Assembly (NCBI GenBank): GCA_950295325.1
Contig: OX485804.1
Coordinates: forward strand, 10,108,001-10,168,000
DNA: 60,000 nucleotides
DNA from: Polytrichum commune
Taxonomy: Eukaryota > Streptophyta > Polytrichopsida > Polytrichales > Polytrichaceae
Direction of reading: 5' to 3'
Shown: in pieces, positions 12,665-23,069 of the stretch
Numbering within the stretch: position 1 is the first letter of the stretch
How the letters are laid out: each line of letters starts with the position of its first letter
Made by a program: the position numbers and the translations under genes
Notes under the pieces: model-generated
Database searches by the model: none
What the model saw: the letters and a program-made list of their open reading frames with translations, nothing else
What the model was told of the DNA's origin: nothing

Positions 12665-13035
12665 AAGGCACCACGGGCCTTGGCTTGGTGGTTAGGGCTC
12701 ATGGCCCCCAATGAGGAGGTTGTGGGTTCTATTCCCCATGCCGGCGTGGTGCTCACCACCTTAGTCCACCCAACTATGGTGGGGGGTCCTTGGACCTTGT
12801 TGTATGGGTACCTCAAAGCCCTTTGGGGGGATACCATGTCCGGTATCTTCAAGGCCTAGTGGCTAGCTAGGAACTAGTATAGTGTGTCACTATAGTGTCC
12901 ATCCTCGAAAGGGGAGAGTAGTATTGTCCCAGTGTCCCCTTGTCCAGTGGGCATCGGGTCATTGGCATTACGAACGGACACTTTATTCACGCCGGCCCCT
13001 TGCTAAAAAGGGACCGGAGTTTCTATCTATCTATC
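12665..13035 (+). mobile_element. tRNA-derived SINE, full-length copy
   Basis: The 371-bp copy has a pol III A-box-like TGGCTTGGTGG (12681-12691) and B-box-like GGTTCTATTCC (12725-12735), and ends in a (TATC)n tail. It is flanked by an 11-bp perfect target duplication TGCTTGTTATG (12654-12664 and 13036-13046). The open frames on both strands inside it are not genes. Related copies lie at 21064-21165, 32099-32467 and 33277-33866. Confidence 0.92.
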
Positions 13036-13046
13036 TGCTTGTTATG

Positions 13047-14139
13047 TTTTGGTTGCTATCAAGAGTGTTTGAAGTAACAATGAAGAACATAACATTCATG
13101 ATATAAAAAGACTTCGTCCCTCATTATCACTTGCATATGCTACTAGCATTTTGTAAATACATCCGGATGTAGTTGGCAAAAACTACCTTCCAAGACCAAT
13201 TCAAGCCGGCCTTCCTTGTATTCGAGAAAACGGCATTTGTGACATTCTTGCATGCCATGTGATGTTTTCACAAATACCATGATATGTGAACCCGAAAATG
13301 ACAACATAACTTAGTCTCTTTGTCCTCTCTTTGTTTTGAGTCGCACTGACCTTTTATGTTTTTTCGTCAATGAAATTGAGTACACCGAAGTTTGTTTTCG
13401 AAAAGAAAGAAAACGACAACAAAACTTGGTCTTCTTGAAGTGGACTTGATGGCAATTGATGAGGTGACTCAACTCATCTAAGAAGTACGGTTGCCTTCAA
13501 GCACTACTGGGATTATGGGGTCTAGAACACACTTCTCATTTGGAATGGGCGGTCATTATGACACGACATTAAGTAAATTAATTAATTAATTAATAACCAA
13601 CGTCAGGGACGTGAATTTGAGCATGTTGGCCTTACCCCGCTCAAGAATGCTCTTAATGCAGTTTAAATGTCTTAGTTTCCTATCTACCTAGTTTATTTTT
13701 CTGCCAAATAGAGAGAAGATTTGACAGCAAGAATCAAACCACCAACCACTCCATTTAGAAATGGGTACCTCTCCACTATCAACTGATAATTTAGGGTCAT
13801 CTCGGACTAAAAGACACGACACCAATTACAAGTGCCGAGTCCAATCTATGCGGACCACCTACTTTCCACCAAGAGCCGTAAGTTGGTTTGGGAATTAGTC
13901 TAGAGCTCAATAGATTGGGCCACATACATAGTGTTGTCCTCTTTGGCATCTATTTTTATATAGTCCAACTTGTCGCAAATTGTGAAGGGTAGATGCAAAC
14001 ACATGATGCATAAGTGTGTACGGTGTGTAGTGGCCGTTACCGGGATTTCCTATAAGCTTTAGTTTTTTGGGAACGTGTATATCTGAGTTTGTTGCAATGT
14101 CCAACCCCACTTTATGTCCCTATGCAATACGGACATGTA
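13047..14139. other. No gene seen
   Basis: AT-rich intergenic sequence with no supported frame, RNA gene or TIR pair. A short ATTA run lies near 13577-13592. Confidence 0.5.
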
Positions 14140-14310
14140 AGGTGTGTGGGTATTATTTGGCTTGTTTTTCATGTTCTCCAACTTCTACTCATTAGATTTA
14201 CGCAACAAAACATGTGTTGCATTAGCAATTTGATGATGAAGTATCAACAAAATCAGTTTGAGAATTTGTGTTTCTCTTTTAGATTTAGTCATTTCTAATT
14301 GTGATTATCA
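14140..14310 (+). repeat. Dispersed repeat (copies near 3265 and 57190)
   Basis: Shares GTTTTTCATGTTCTCCAACT and the AACA(A/T)GTGTTGCATT block with the copies in invertase intron 3 and near 57.2 kb. Confidence 0.6.
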
Positions 14311-14329
14311 AAAGTCCATGTGTGTCCTC

Positions 14330-15208
14330 GGGGGTGGACTCTTCATTGGTAACCTCAATGACATGCATGGGTCACTATGAAACCAAACCCCCTATATACA
14401 AAAAAATTATAAAGAAAAACAAATGTTTACGTTCTAACAGCATCCGAGAAAATGGACTCATGTATTTATACTAAACTTTTCAATTTAATGAGGTAAGTGC
14501 CTCCACTACATGTAAAATATAGATCTTGATTTAAATAGGCCTTTATGACACATAAAATCCACTTTCACTTCCAATGGAAAAGTCATTGAACATTTTTTTC
14601 ATCCATAGCATGTAACTCAATGATTGCATCAAACAAACAAAGACAAGAGCACAATAACTTAGGCACAATGCATAAAGGAAAACTCAAGGGAGCCCGTGAG
14701 CGCTCCTAGAACCTCTAGTTTGTAAATACCTAGAACCCAAATGCAAACCATGACAAGAATAAACATGATATTCATTGGGGACCACAACATTTCTCAACTA
14801 CTATAAGCTGGACTCCATTCTAATGATATTCAACGATAGTGCTTCACGTGAATCTCACTCGTTTTTCAGGCCGATTCTAATCATTGGCAAACATATGTAA
14901 GGCATAAATCTAGCAACTTACATGACATATTCCTAGGCCCACCCAACGTGGTCACTTAGTTGAATAATTTCATGACTATTATTATATGACAACAATGGAC
15001 GAAACTAGCACATCTAGGTATTGTCAAAATTTTCTCTAAACATTAGGGCCCCTTTTGTACTTCTTCAAAATCCTTAATAGTCTTTCTAGATGTATACGCT
15101 TAAAGTAAACAATTCCTCTCCCGTATGTATGCTATGTGTGCTAATGCCTCAAATAATACTCCCTTTTACACTCACGTTAGTTTGTACATGGTATAAAAAG
15201 TCCACCCC
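14330..15208. mobile_element. TIR element, long copy (short copy at 21562-21913)
   Basis: It starts GGGGGTGGACTCTTCATTGG and ends with the inverse, TATAAAAAGTCCACCCC. Internal blocks (AACCCAAATGCAAACC, ACAACAATGGA, TTGTACATGGTAT) occur in the same order in the 352-bp copy at 21562-21913. No transposase is seen. Its right end is abutted by the MITE at 15211. Confidence 0.65.
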
Positions 15209-15210
15209 TA

Positions 15211-15463
15211 GGGGGCTGAGGATTCGTGGCACTCACTTAAAATCATCCATCCAAGATATCGTGGATGAAGTGGCTCCAATAAAAAAAAGCCCCCCTATGG
15301 GGTTGAGGGCCGATTCATTCGAATGTGACGTCACTAGACTAATTCGGGGCCTTTGACTCTATTTCCGGAATCAAATTGCCCAAAAATATCCATTTAGATG
15401 ATTCCTGTGTTTTTTTCATCCGCACGGATGATTTTAAGTGAGTGCCATGAATCCCTGGCCCCC
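15211..15463. mobile_element. 253-bp Tourist-like MITE with CTA target duplication
   Basis: The ends are imperfect inverted repeats of about 40 bp that share TGGCACTCACTTAAAATCATCC-type sequence next to GGGGGC termini. CTA lies on both sides (15208-15210 and 15464-15466). Removing it rejoins the flank of the older element at 14330-15208. Confidence 0.75.
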
Positions 15464-15583
15464 CTAGGGTAACGTGTACGCCTTCTAAGGTGTACACTAT
15501 AGCCTATATATTTATATTGTAAATTGTTTGGAATACAAAGATGGCCACTAACATGTTAAGGTTAGTAACTACTGAGAGTGACG

Positions 15584-15739
15584 TAACATTATTCAGATCC
15601 AGAACAATGTTACGTGAGACCGACATTATTCCGGAGAGTATTCTAGAGAAATATTCGAATTGAATGTGGGAATATATGAAAATATTCTTTGGAATACTAC
15701 CAGTCCCACACAACACTGTTATGGATCTGAATAATGTTA
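15584..15739. mobile_element. Fold-back MITE, copy 1
   Basis: A 156-bp near-palindrome with ends TAACATTATTCAGATCC and its inverse, followed inward by AACAATGTT and GTGGGACTG-like blocks on each arm. Copy 2 is at 17999-18141. Confidence 0.8.
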
Positions 15740-16155
15740 TGTTATACCCTTGTGAACTTAGATCAAAGTCCCATGTTTGGATTATGAAACTACCATTGCA
15801 AAATGTACACTTGCTATTTGAATAATATTGGGATTCTTGATACACGTCAATGAACCTTGATCAAAACTAAATTACTTAGATTCTGCACACACAAAACTAA
15901 ATTACTACACAATATATGATATTTAGTGTTTGACTACATTTAGTGTTGTTGCCACCCTACCATGCTCATCTGTAACTAATGTTCATATGTAACTAACTGC
16001 CAGTTATCCTTGATCATTGGTCTACTCTTGACCTATTCTTTACAATTTTATCTTATCCCCGTGTATAACTTTTTGAAGGTAACTCTTATAATTTTGAACG
16101 GTTAAAAACATGGTCTATGGTAACTACTGAAAATTATGGTTAACATAACACCCTT

Positions 16156-16602
16156 AATTTCTCCACACAATTTATGGTATTTAGTATGTCATGCGTAATG
16201 GTGTCACTTACTCTATTTTGAGGTGTATGTTAGGTTACACTAATGATCAACAGCTTTGTCATTAATGTCATTTCATGACACTTGATGTTCAAGTGCGCTT
16301 ACTAATGTCTTGGCATGTGTATGTTCAATAATGTTATGAGGTGTAATATGCCTATCTTACACAATGGTCTACAAGTTGACTCGATAATATCTCCTCTTAC
16401 ATACTGGAACGAAAACTTATCATCTCAAGCATCCCAATGTGCTATGCTAAATGTTCACTTCATGCATGGAGTTACTGAAGTTGACGAGTAACATCATGTT
16501 GACAGTTAGTGGACGTGACACTTTGAGACCTCTAGACATGTACTTTAGCTTGTACACCAATAGGACACATGACATTAAATACCGTAACGGTATAGTGGAA
16601 TA
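16156..16602 (-). repeat. CACTA-like non-autonomous repeat (family F), minus orientation
   Basis: Its ends carry GGTATTTAGT and GGTATTTAATGTCA next to CACACAATT and CACTATACC, resembling degenerate CACTA termini. Internal blocks (GTCTACAAGTTGACT, CTTGGCATG, GAGACCTCTAGACAT) recur inverted at 27960-28500 and 55889-56311, and in the halves flanking the large CACTA element at 40690-40793 and 55587-55889. Confidence 0.65.
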
Positions 16603-16999
16603 GAGTTGCAATAAAAATTGGCCCTCAAGGTCTACAAGGGACTTGTTTCTACTCAAGCCCATTCATTTATAGTGGACGAGTTTATGTGGACACCACGAAG
16701 CTCAAGCCACGTCTTATGTGGTACGCACCCATAATACTTTTTTTATAGTGTAGATAAGCTAACTATTTGTAGCTTTTTAGGTGCCATATGTGGTCCACCG
16801 TGATTGAAATGAGTGGTATACTTTGCTTAGTGACAAATTTAAGAAATTTATAAGCCTTCATCACTCTTCACCAATGAACGGGGAGGATCGATCGGTAGTT
16901 ACAGATGAACCAGTTGAGTTTGAGAAATAACCGGTTGAAGTTCAAGACTTTAGGTCAATTACCGATCATTATGGAAGAATCTATGGAATATACCTTGAA

Positions 17000-17720
17000 A
17001 AAAATACAGAAAAACCGAAAGATCACAACATACAACCAGCGTCCGGCAAGAGCCTAAGGCTAATACAAATGCAGCCTACAAAATTTGTGACTTAGCCTAT
17101 AAAATTTTGAAAGTGTAGGACAAAGAGCCTATGGACAATTTAAAAACATAGGATATCAACCTATGTGATAAAAAACATGTAGGAAATTTTGCCTACAATT
17201 TTTTTAAAAGAGAGGATTTTAGCCATTCATCCTTCTTCAAATTGGGAAATTAGTTGGCCTAAGTACATATCTTTAGGCTATATCTTGCAGGAACAGTAGA
17301 GGTTGAATCAGAAGATGGTGAGGACTTTCACCCTTAAACTCATTTGAATTTTAGCAACCTTTCATAACTTATAATCAACTCTTTAAAAAAGAGTTGGTTA
17401 ATCCTTGGCCTTCAAACGTGGTGAAGGGCTTAGCCAGGTTCAATTCCTGCCAAGGATACCACTTAGTACTCAAATTTTGAATTTAAAGCCTACAACATTA
17501 AAAGATATGAAGGATTTTAACCTACTAAAAATTAGTTTTGAAGGCAATTTGGCGGGTAACTTAAAAACTCAAAAGGTTTTCAACTTACAAAAATTTGATA
17601 TTGTAGGATGCAACCTATGCCATGAGGGAAATAGCCTATGCCCTTTTTAAGAGGTAGGCAATTAACCTTAATAACTTCAAAAACTTCTCGGACGTTGCAT
17701 ACGACCGGTTGGACTTGGAA
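17000..17720. repeat. Older repeat related to 11030-12060
   Basis: Contains a second tRNA-like hairpin at 17403-17455 (stem ATCCTTGGC/GCCAAGGAT, B-box-like GGTTCAATTCC), and ends with the ACTTCAAAAACTTCTCGGAC block seen near 12010. A plus frame at 17405-17650 merely crosses this repeat. Confidence 0.5.
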
Positions 17721-17998
17721 ACACTAGGATCTTGACCAATTATGTCCCAAAATCTGCCCAGACACTGTTCTTCAAGACATTGATGTACTAACTTACGATG
17801 CTTAATAAGTGATCGTGTAGAAAGATACTCTCAAGTCATGGTGGATTCTCTTTAGGATGGTTGTGGCTTTCCAACTTCCTCTTTACTAGCGAATAGGTTA
17901 TTCTATCTATCATTTGACCTCTATATGTACCACTTCACATGCCATTGGCCCCCACACGATGTTCATTACAACAAATGAATATCTCAAAGCGTACTTCT

Positions 17999-18141
17999 TA
18001 ACATTATTCAGATTCATAACAATGTTGTGTGGGACTGACAATATTTCACAAAATGTTTTCCACATTTAGTTTGAATATGGAGGATATTCCGTGGAATACT
18101 GTCAGTCCCACATACCACTGTTGTGAATTCAAATAATGTTA
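17999..18141. mobile_element. Fold-back MITE, copy 2
   Basis: A 143-bp near-palindrome with TAACATTATTCAGATTC and TGTGGGACTGACA on one arm and their inverses on the other; same family as 15584-15739. Confidence 0.8.
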
Positions 18142-18379
18142 TGTATTATTAAATCACGATAACATCTTATATGAACACAACCTTCTTCTCGTCACAAAAT
18201 TATTGCAAAATATGAGATAGCAGTACATAACTGCAAATTTCTCCTCACACAAAAACCCTACAATCCCGAGATAGAAGATATGTCCACCAAGCCTCACCAT
18301 ATCACACCTTACACTAGACACTTGAGAATGCAACCTGACAAGGACATCATCGCAAAGCGCACCCATCATCCAAATTCAT

Positions 18380-19000
18380 CCACCACTCGCCCAAATACAC
18401 GACCATGAAGGAGACTACCAAACATCCATAACACTAGACATACTCTACCGGCTATGGGAAAGATATTCCACAAGCAAAACTAACCCCTCCCTCAACCTCA
18501 GCCCACCTCCGGAAGACTTTGCAACATAAATCCTACTATTAATCAACAAATACCTTAAACCACTACCACGTACACTGTCGGCTTCCATCTCCCCCCTAAA
18601 CAAATCACCACGCCTTACCCCAAATAATCCTGGAAAACCTAATCAACGCCTTTCAACTAACACACTCCTACTTCTTAAACCCTCTCACATGTCCCACCGC
18701 ATTCACCCAATATCATTCACCAGCCCAGAGAGACAAAACCTACCTTCCACACACAATGGTCCGGCCATGAATACGCCCATATCACCGACATTGACCTCAT
18801 CCCGAAAGTCATCAAATGGGCTAAAATCGTGTCAACAAACTAACGCAAATAACACCACCACTATTGTTATCACACATAGGGACATGACAAACAACAAAAT
18901 TGATCCTCTCCAACAACTAGATTCCACCCCCATTATAATAATCTCCCCACACCTCCTCCCCTATCCAATCATATTACCCCAGACTATTTACAATGTTGTA
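18380..19000 (+). mobile_element. AC-rich, retroelement-like decayed coding fragment
   Basis: The plus strand is strongly rich in A and C, like the LINE fragment at 37380-39370, and one frame reads for some way with Thr/Pro/His-rich codons before stops (18689-19009). I do not recognise a domain. Assignment to the LINE family rests only on composition. Confidence 0.35.
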
Positions 19001-19019
19001 TTTGAATAGAAAGGGTGCT

Positions 19020-20284
19020 ATATTACATTGAATATTTTTTATCATAATTTTTCTTGCAAAATTAATGAGTACCCTATATTAGGTCTCATTCTGTTTCTAA
19101 TATTGCACTAGTGAAGTACCCATGCAATTTTGTAGAGTCCACGCTCATTCTCATAATAAGAATAATGTGGGCCACATTATTTCTAACCCACGCTAAATGT
19201 TTAGTAGAAAATTAACATGGGCCACATTAATTTTTTTTTCCTAACCATTAATGTAGGTGACTATTTTTATTGTGCTATTTTTTCCATTGAACTTGGTTAG
19301 TTAGAAGTCTTCATGAAGACTTGGGGGCAAACCCGGGGTTTTGGACCCACATTAACTCCACCTTGATTAGAAAACTAGTGTGGCCCCACGCTAATTATTT
19401 CCACACTAATTCTCCACCCACACTAATAGGACTATTCAATATCGTCTTGAAATTCCATAACTACACTGATTATCACAATTAATGCGTGTGGTAGTAAATC
19501 CTGAGACACGTACTATTTTTCGAAGACTCAAATTTAGTGAGTAATACTCGATTCATGATTACATGCTCATTCACCATACATTTTGCAAGAAAATTAATGC
19601 ATGCTCTAAGGTTCTTGTAGGGTGATAAAAACATTATTTGCAAAACACGTGCTTGCTATTGAATAATGCCAAGATGGATGATATTTTAAGTGAATTGCGC
19701 CAAAATGAACTGCACTTCCTAGATTTCTTGGTGGCACTGATCCCATAACGTAAAGAAATGTAAGCCTCCCTCGCTAATTGGGATAATTGTTGTAGTTTGT
19801 TCACCTATTTTACATGTAACATTTGGTAAAGTGTATATTATACCCGTTATTATTATTATTATTATCATTACTATTAACCCCGGAGGTTGGTGGTTGTGAT
19901 GGAGTCGGTCATGCACGTTGCTTCTCATGCATGTCTTGATGCACTCGAAGAGCATGCCGGAGGCTTTTGGTGGGTTGCTAACCGAATCGGCTGCCGAATT
20001 TAACCCCTTAATTTCGTGTCTTTAGGTAGTATTTCTAGGCAACTAACTTTACTTCAAGAGACGCTCAAATTCGAAGGTGGCTTGAACACTATCACAACAT
20101 GCAAAGACGTGAATCGTTCACAAGTACCTAGATTTGGCGTTATACCTCTTGCAGACAAACCCTGGACATTGACACATAAGAAATATTTAACAGTGTTAAT
20201 TCCAGCTAATTTTGAGAGGTGAGAATGGAGTTACAGTGGATTTACATTAGGGTCTGGGTCCAAGAAACTTAGGGTTACTTCACA
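19020..20284. repeat. Repeat-rich intergenic DNA; part shared with intron 2 of the SEC14-like gene
   Basis: The block at about 19300-19445 (AGTCTTCATGAAGACTTGGG ... CCACACTAATAGGACTATT) occurs inverted at 25295-25445 inside the SEC14-like gene. A TTA/ATT triplet run lies at about 19847-19870. No gene seen. Confidence 0.55.
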
Positions 20285-20780
20285 CACGAGCCACTGTGAC
20301 CATGAAATTGTGAGAGCCCAAAAGAAAGTGTTCAAAAGCCGTCCTGAGACACTTTCAAAATCATGTAGTGTGGTCACGGATCCTCAAGTGTAGTGTGAAG
20401 TCATATGTGATTGGGCCCTCAACCAAATGCTATTTCCTTGAATTTTTATTCATGCGGATCCTCACACATGATGAAATAGAATAAACCAATGGTTGTGAGC
20501 ATTTGGAATGCCATGGTCTCCCGGTTTTGTGTTAGGCCTACTTCCAAGAGGTGGGTTTTGAAAATAGTCCAAGTGACCAAGAAACATGATCCATTCTATG
20601 CCATCTAGGAATCCATGTAGACTTTACATCCATCTTGCATTCACATACTCCATTGGTTCCTCAAGCATAGTGTGAAGCGAACTTGGACCAACTCCGTCCT
20701 TTTTCACCAATGAGAGTGCTTGAAGTGTTATGGTCACGGGCTCTCAGTCTTGTGTGTGAAGTGGCCCTTAGGGTCCAAAA
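20285..20780 (+). repeat. About 500-bp dispersed repeat (copy at 29085-29568)
   Basis: Highly similar over about 490 bp to 29085-29568 in the same orientation, for example GTGTGGTCACGGA, CAACCAAATGCTAT and GTAGACTTTACA. No terminal repeat was found. This copy lacks the MITE that interrupts its sister. Confidence 0.85.
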
Positions 20781-21063
20781 CACCCCTTCATGGACCTTAC
20801 TTTGGGATCCAAAGGTTGGTACTAAGATGGAAGTTTGATTTCTCACAATGACATGAGCATTTCCGTGAATGAGGATTGCCGAGATATGACGGAGAAGTGA
20901 TACCTAATTAGAGTCACTTCGCTTTCTCATACCTTGGACGATGTGTCTTGTGTAAACTCTTTGTATTCAAAATTTTGTTTGCAATGAGTAGGATCATTTG
21001 ATTTTGGAGTTTCTTTGGTTTTGGACCCTAGTGTAAACCCAACCTTAGACTGTTTATCCAATA

Positions 21064-21165
21064 GTGTTCACTCCTGACAAGGAAAAGTAGCCCTTGGCCA
21101 AAGAGACGCTTCATTCACACTTGCTTCCCCAGGATGACAACGTTAATATCTATCTATCTATCTAT
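21064..21165 (+). mobile_element. SINE, 5'-truncated copy with (TATC)n tail
   Basis: The last part of the same SINE family (CTTCATTCAC then a TATC repeat), flanked by an 11-bp perfect target duplication TTTATCCAATA (21053-21063 and 21166-21176). Confidence 0.85.
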
Positions 21166-21561
21166 CTTTATCCAATAATTAGTGTCACCAATCCAATAGC
21201 ATGCATGTTCACTTTTCTCTCTCTCAAAAGTAGACCCTTTCCCCTTAACAATTATATCTCATGTTTGTAATGAGGAAGAAACTCAAATGAATTTCTATAC
21301 AGCTGTTGTGAGATCATTAAATTCTAGATGTTCACATAATATACTCCAACAAATACATGTAGAAAACACAACATATTCCCTCCTCCCATCTATCCTCCTT
21401 CATCTCCTCCACCTTCATAATCCTCTCCACCAGTGTCGCTCTCCTTCCTCTTTGCCTTGGGACCCTTATGCATTCTTTGGGTGTTCTTACTCTCTTGTAT
21501 ACATTGTGTCCAAGTGTTCAATTCTAGTGAGTTTCAACATTCTAACTATATGTTCCACCCA

Positions 21562-21913
21562 GAGGGTGGACTCTTCATTGGAAACCTAAATCTGGAGATC
21601 AAAACCCAAGGGAGTTTGTGAAAACCTTGAACCCAAATGCAAACCCAAGAATGAACAAGGTAGACATTGAGGACTATTACCAATAGACAACAATGGATGA
21701 AAATGTGAATTGGATGAAACTAGGACATTTATTGTCAATTTTCTCTTTAAACCTTAGGCCTTTTGGTACATCTACCTCCACTTCAAAATTCGTAATAGCC
21801 TTTTTTAAATGTACATACCATAGAAAAATATTACATCTTCCTGATGTATACTGTGTATGCTAATACCTCAAATAATACGGTAGTTTGTACATGGTATGAA
21901 GAGTCCACCCCCC
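21562..21913. mobile_element. Short TIR element related to 14330-15208
   Basis: Ends are a perfect 15-bp inverted repeat GGGTGGACTCTTCAT. Internal blocks match the longer copy at 14330-15208 in order, so this looks like an internally deleted, MITE-like relative. Confidence 0.75.
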
Positions 21914-22276
21914 GTACTGTTTCAAGGAGAAAGCAAAGACTTGCAATGTTAACACTGAAATAACCAAGGGAATTAAAATGCATGACATCACTCTGTTAAC
22001 AAAGGAGTACTACATTGATGGCCTTGTTTTCTTAGTGTGTCTTTCAATTTACTTTCGATGGTCATGATTGTCTAAGAAATGCACACACGACCTTACCATG
22101 TTCTCGCCTCAATTTTTCGAGCAAGCTTATCATTAGCTTTCATTCCCCTCCTTGCCCTTGCTCTCATTGGTTGATACTTTTTCTTCAAAAAAATAAAAAT
22201 GATTTCAATATTATGGGGCTCCCTAAACCAATGCTCAAAGATTATGGATCAAGGTCCGCAAATTAGATAACATACA

Positions 22277-22298
22277 CTACACTAAATATTTAGTGTAG
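22277..22298. repeat. 22-bp perfect palindrome
   Basis: The half-site CTACACTAAAT is followed directly by its own reverse complement. The half equals the end of the small TIR element at 57559-57785. Confidence 0.9.
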
Positions 22299-22326
22299 TT
22301 TTCCACTATGTGTTTGCTAATGGAAT

Positions 22327-22579
22327 CACTATATTCATTAATTTGAGACTTTCTCTTGTCTCAAATTAATATATGGACCACAACAACATGGTCTAATGTG
22401 TGGGTCGTCCTACCTAAACCATCTCGATATGAGTTCTTAATTGGGTTCTTGATATGAACACCTGCTTCAAAGTATTTGCATCTTACAACATTCTCTAGTA
22501 TCTGTGTGATTCTATCCATGTTCTTATATTTGCAACTGTCTCAAAATGGCGAAAAAGTCCCAAATTAACGAATATAGTG
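22327..22579. mobile_element. 253-bp TIR element (MITE-like)
   Basis: It begins CACTATATTCATTAATTTGA and ends with the near-inverse of this (two mismatches in about 25 bp). No coding content. Target duplication not clear. Confidence 0.65.
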
Positions 22580-23069
22580 ATAGTTGGAGAAATGCATCTA
22601 TTGAAGTTCTTGACATCTCGACTTCAAATTCCAATGGCCTCAGCCGTTGCTACATCAGAGAGACACTCAAAGGAGGCGGATCGAGCATTCTCCACGGAGC
22701 TCTGCCATAATTGCTAACTATACAAAAATTTCAGTGAGCTCTAGATTCCTAATTCAAGTCTTGGAGCTACATCGTAACTTGATTGCGTGGAATATTTGAA
22801 AGGGTTGGAATACCCTGGAAGGAGTTAAAGAATCAAGCAACGACAAATAAATCATGTACTCTAAAATTCCGAGCTCTGAATTTTTTGACCCGAATTCCTC
22901 CTGACACCTCGCAGCTAAGAAAGTTGAGCTACAAATTTGAAGGTAATTTTCTTAACATGTTAGTGGCAGGTGTTCCAAATGTCACACCTCCATGGTCTGA
23001 AGTTTTCAAGTCAAGTGACAACATCGAACTCCGAAGCATCAAATCAATTCGCACTCCACAGTAGAGAAA
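22580..23069. other. 3' flank of the SEC14-like gene; no other gene seen
   Basis: Unique-looking sequence. The 93-codon plus frame at 22783-23064 has no recognisable domain and lies antisense to the likely 3' UTR of the SEC14-like gene. Confidence 0.5.

Noticed and set aside
12653-12859. Overlapping 68-codon frames on both strands, repeated at 32261-32452
   Set aside because: They are two copies of the same SINE read through; the pol III boxes and target duplications explain them.
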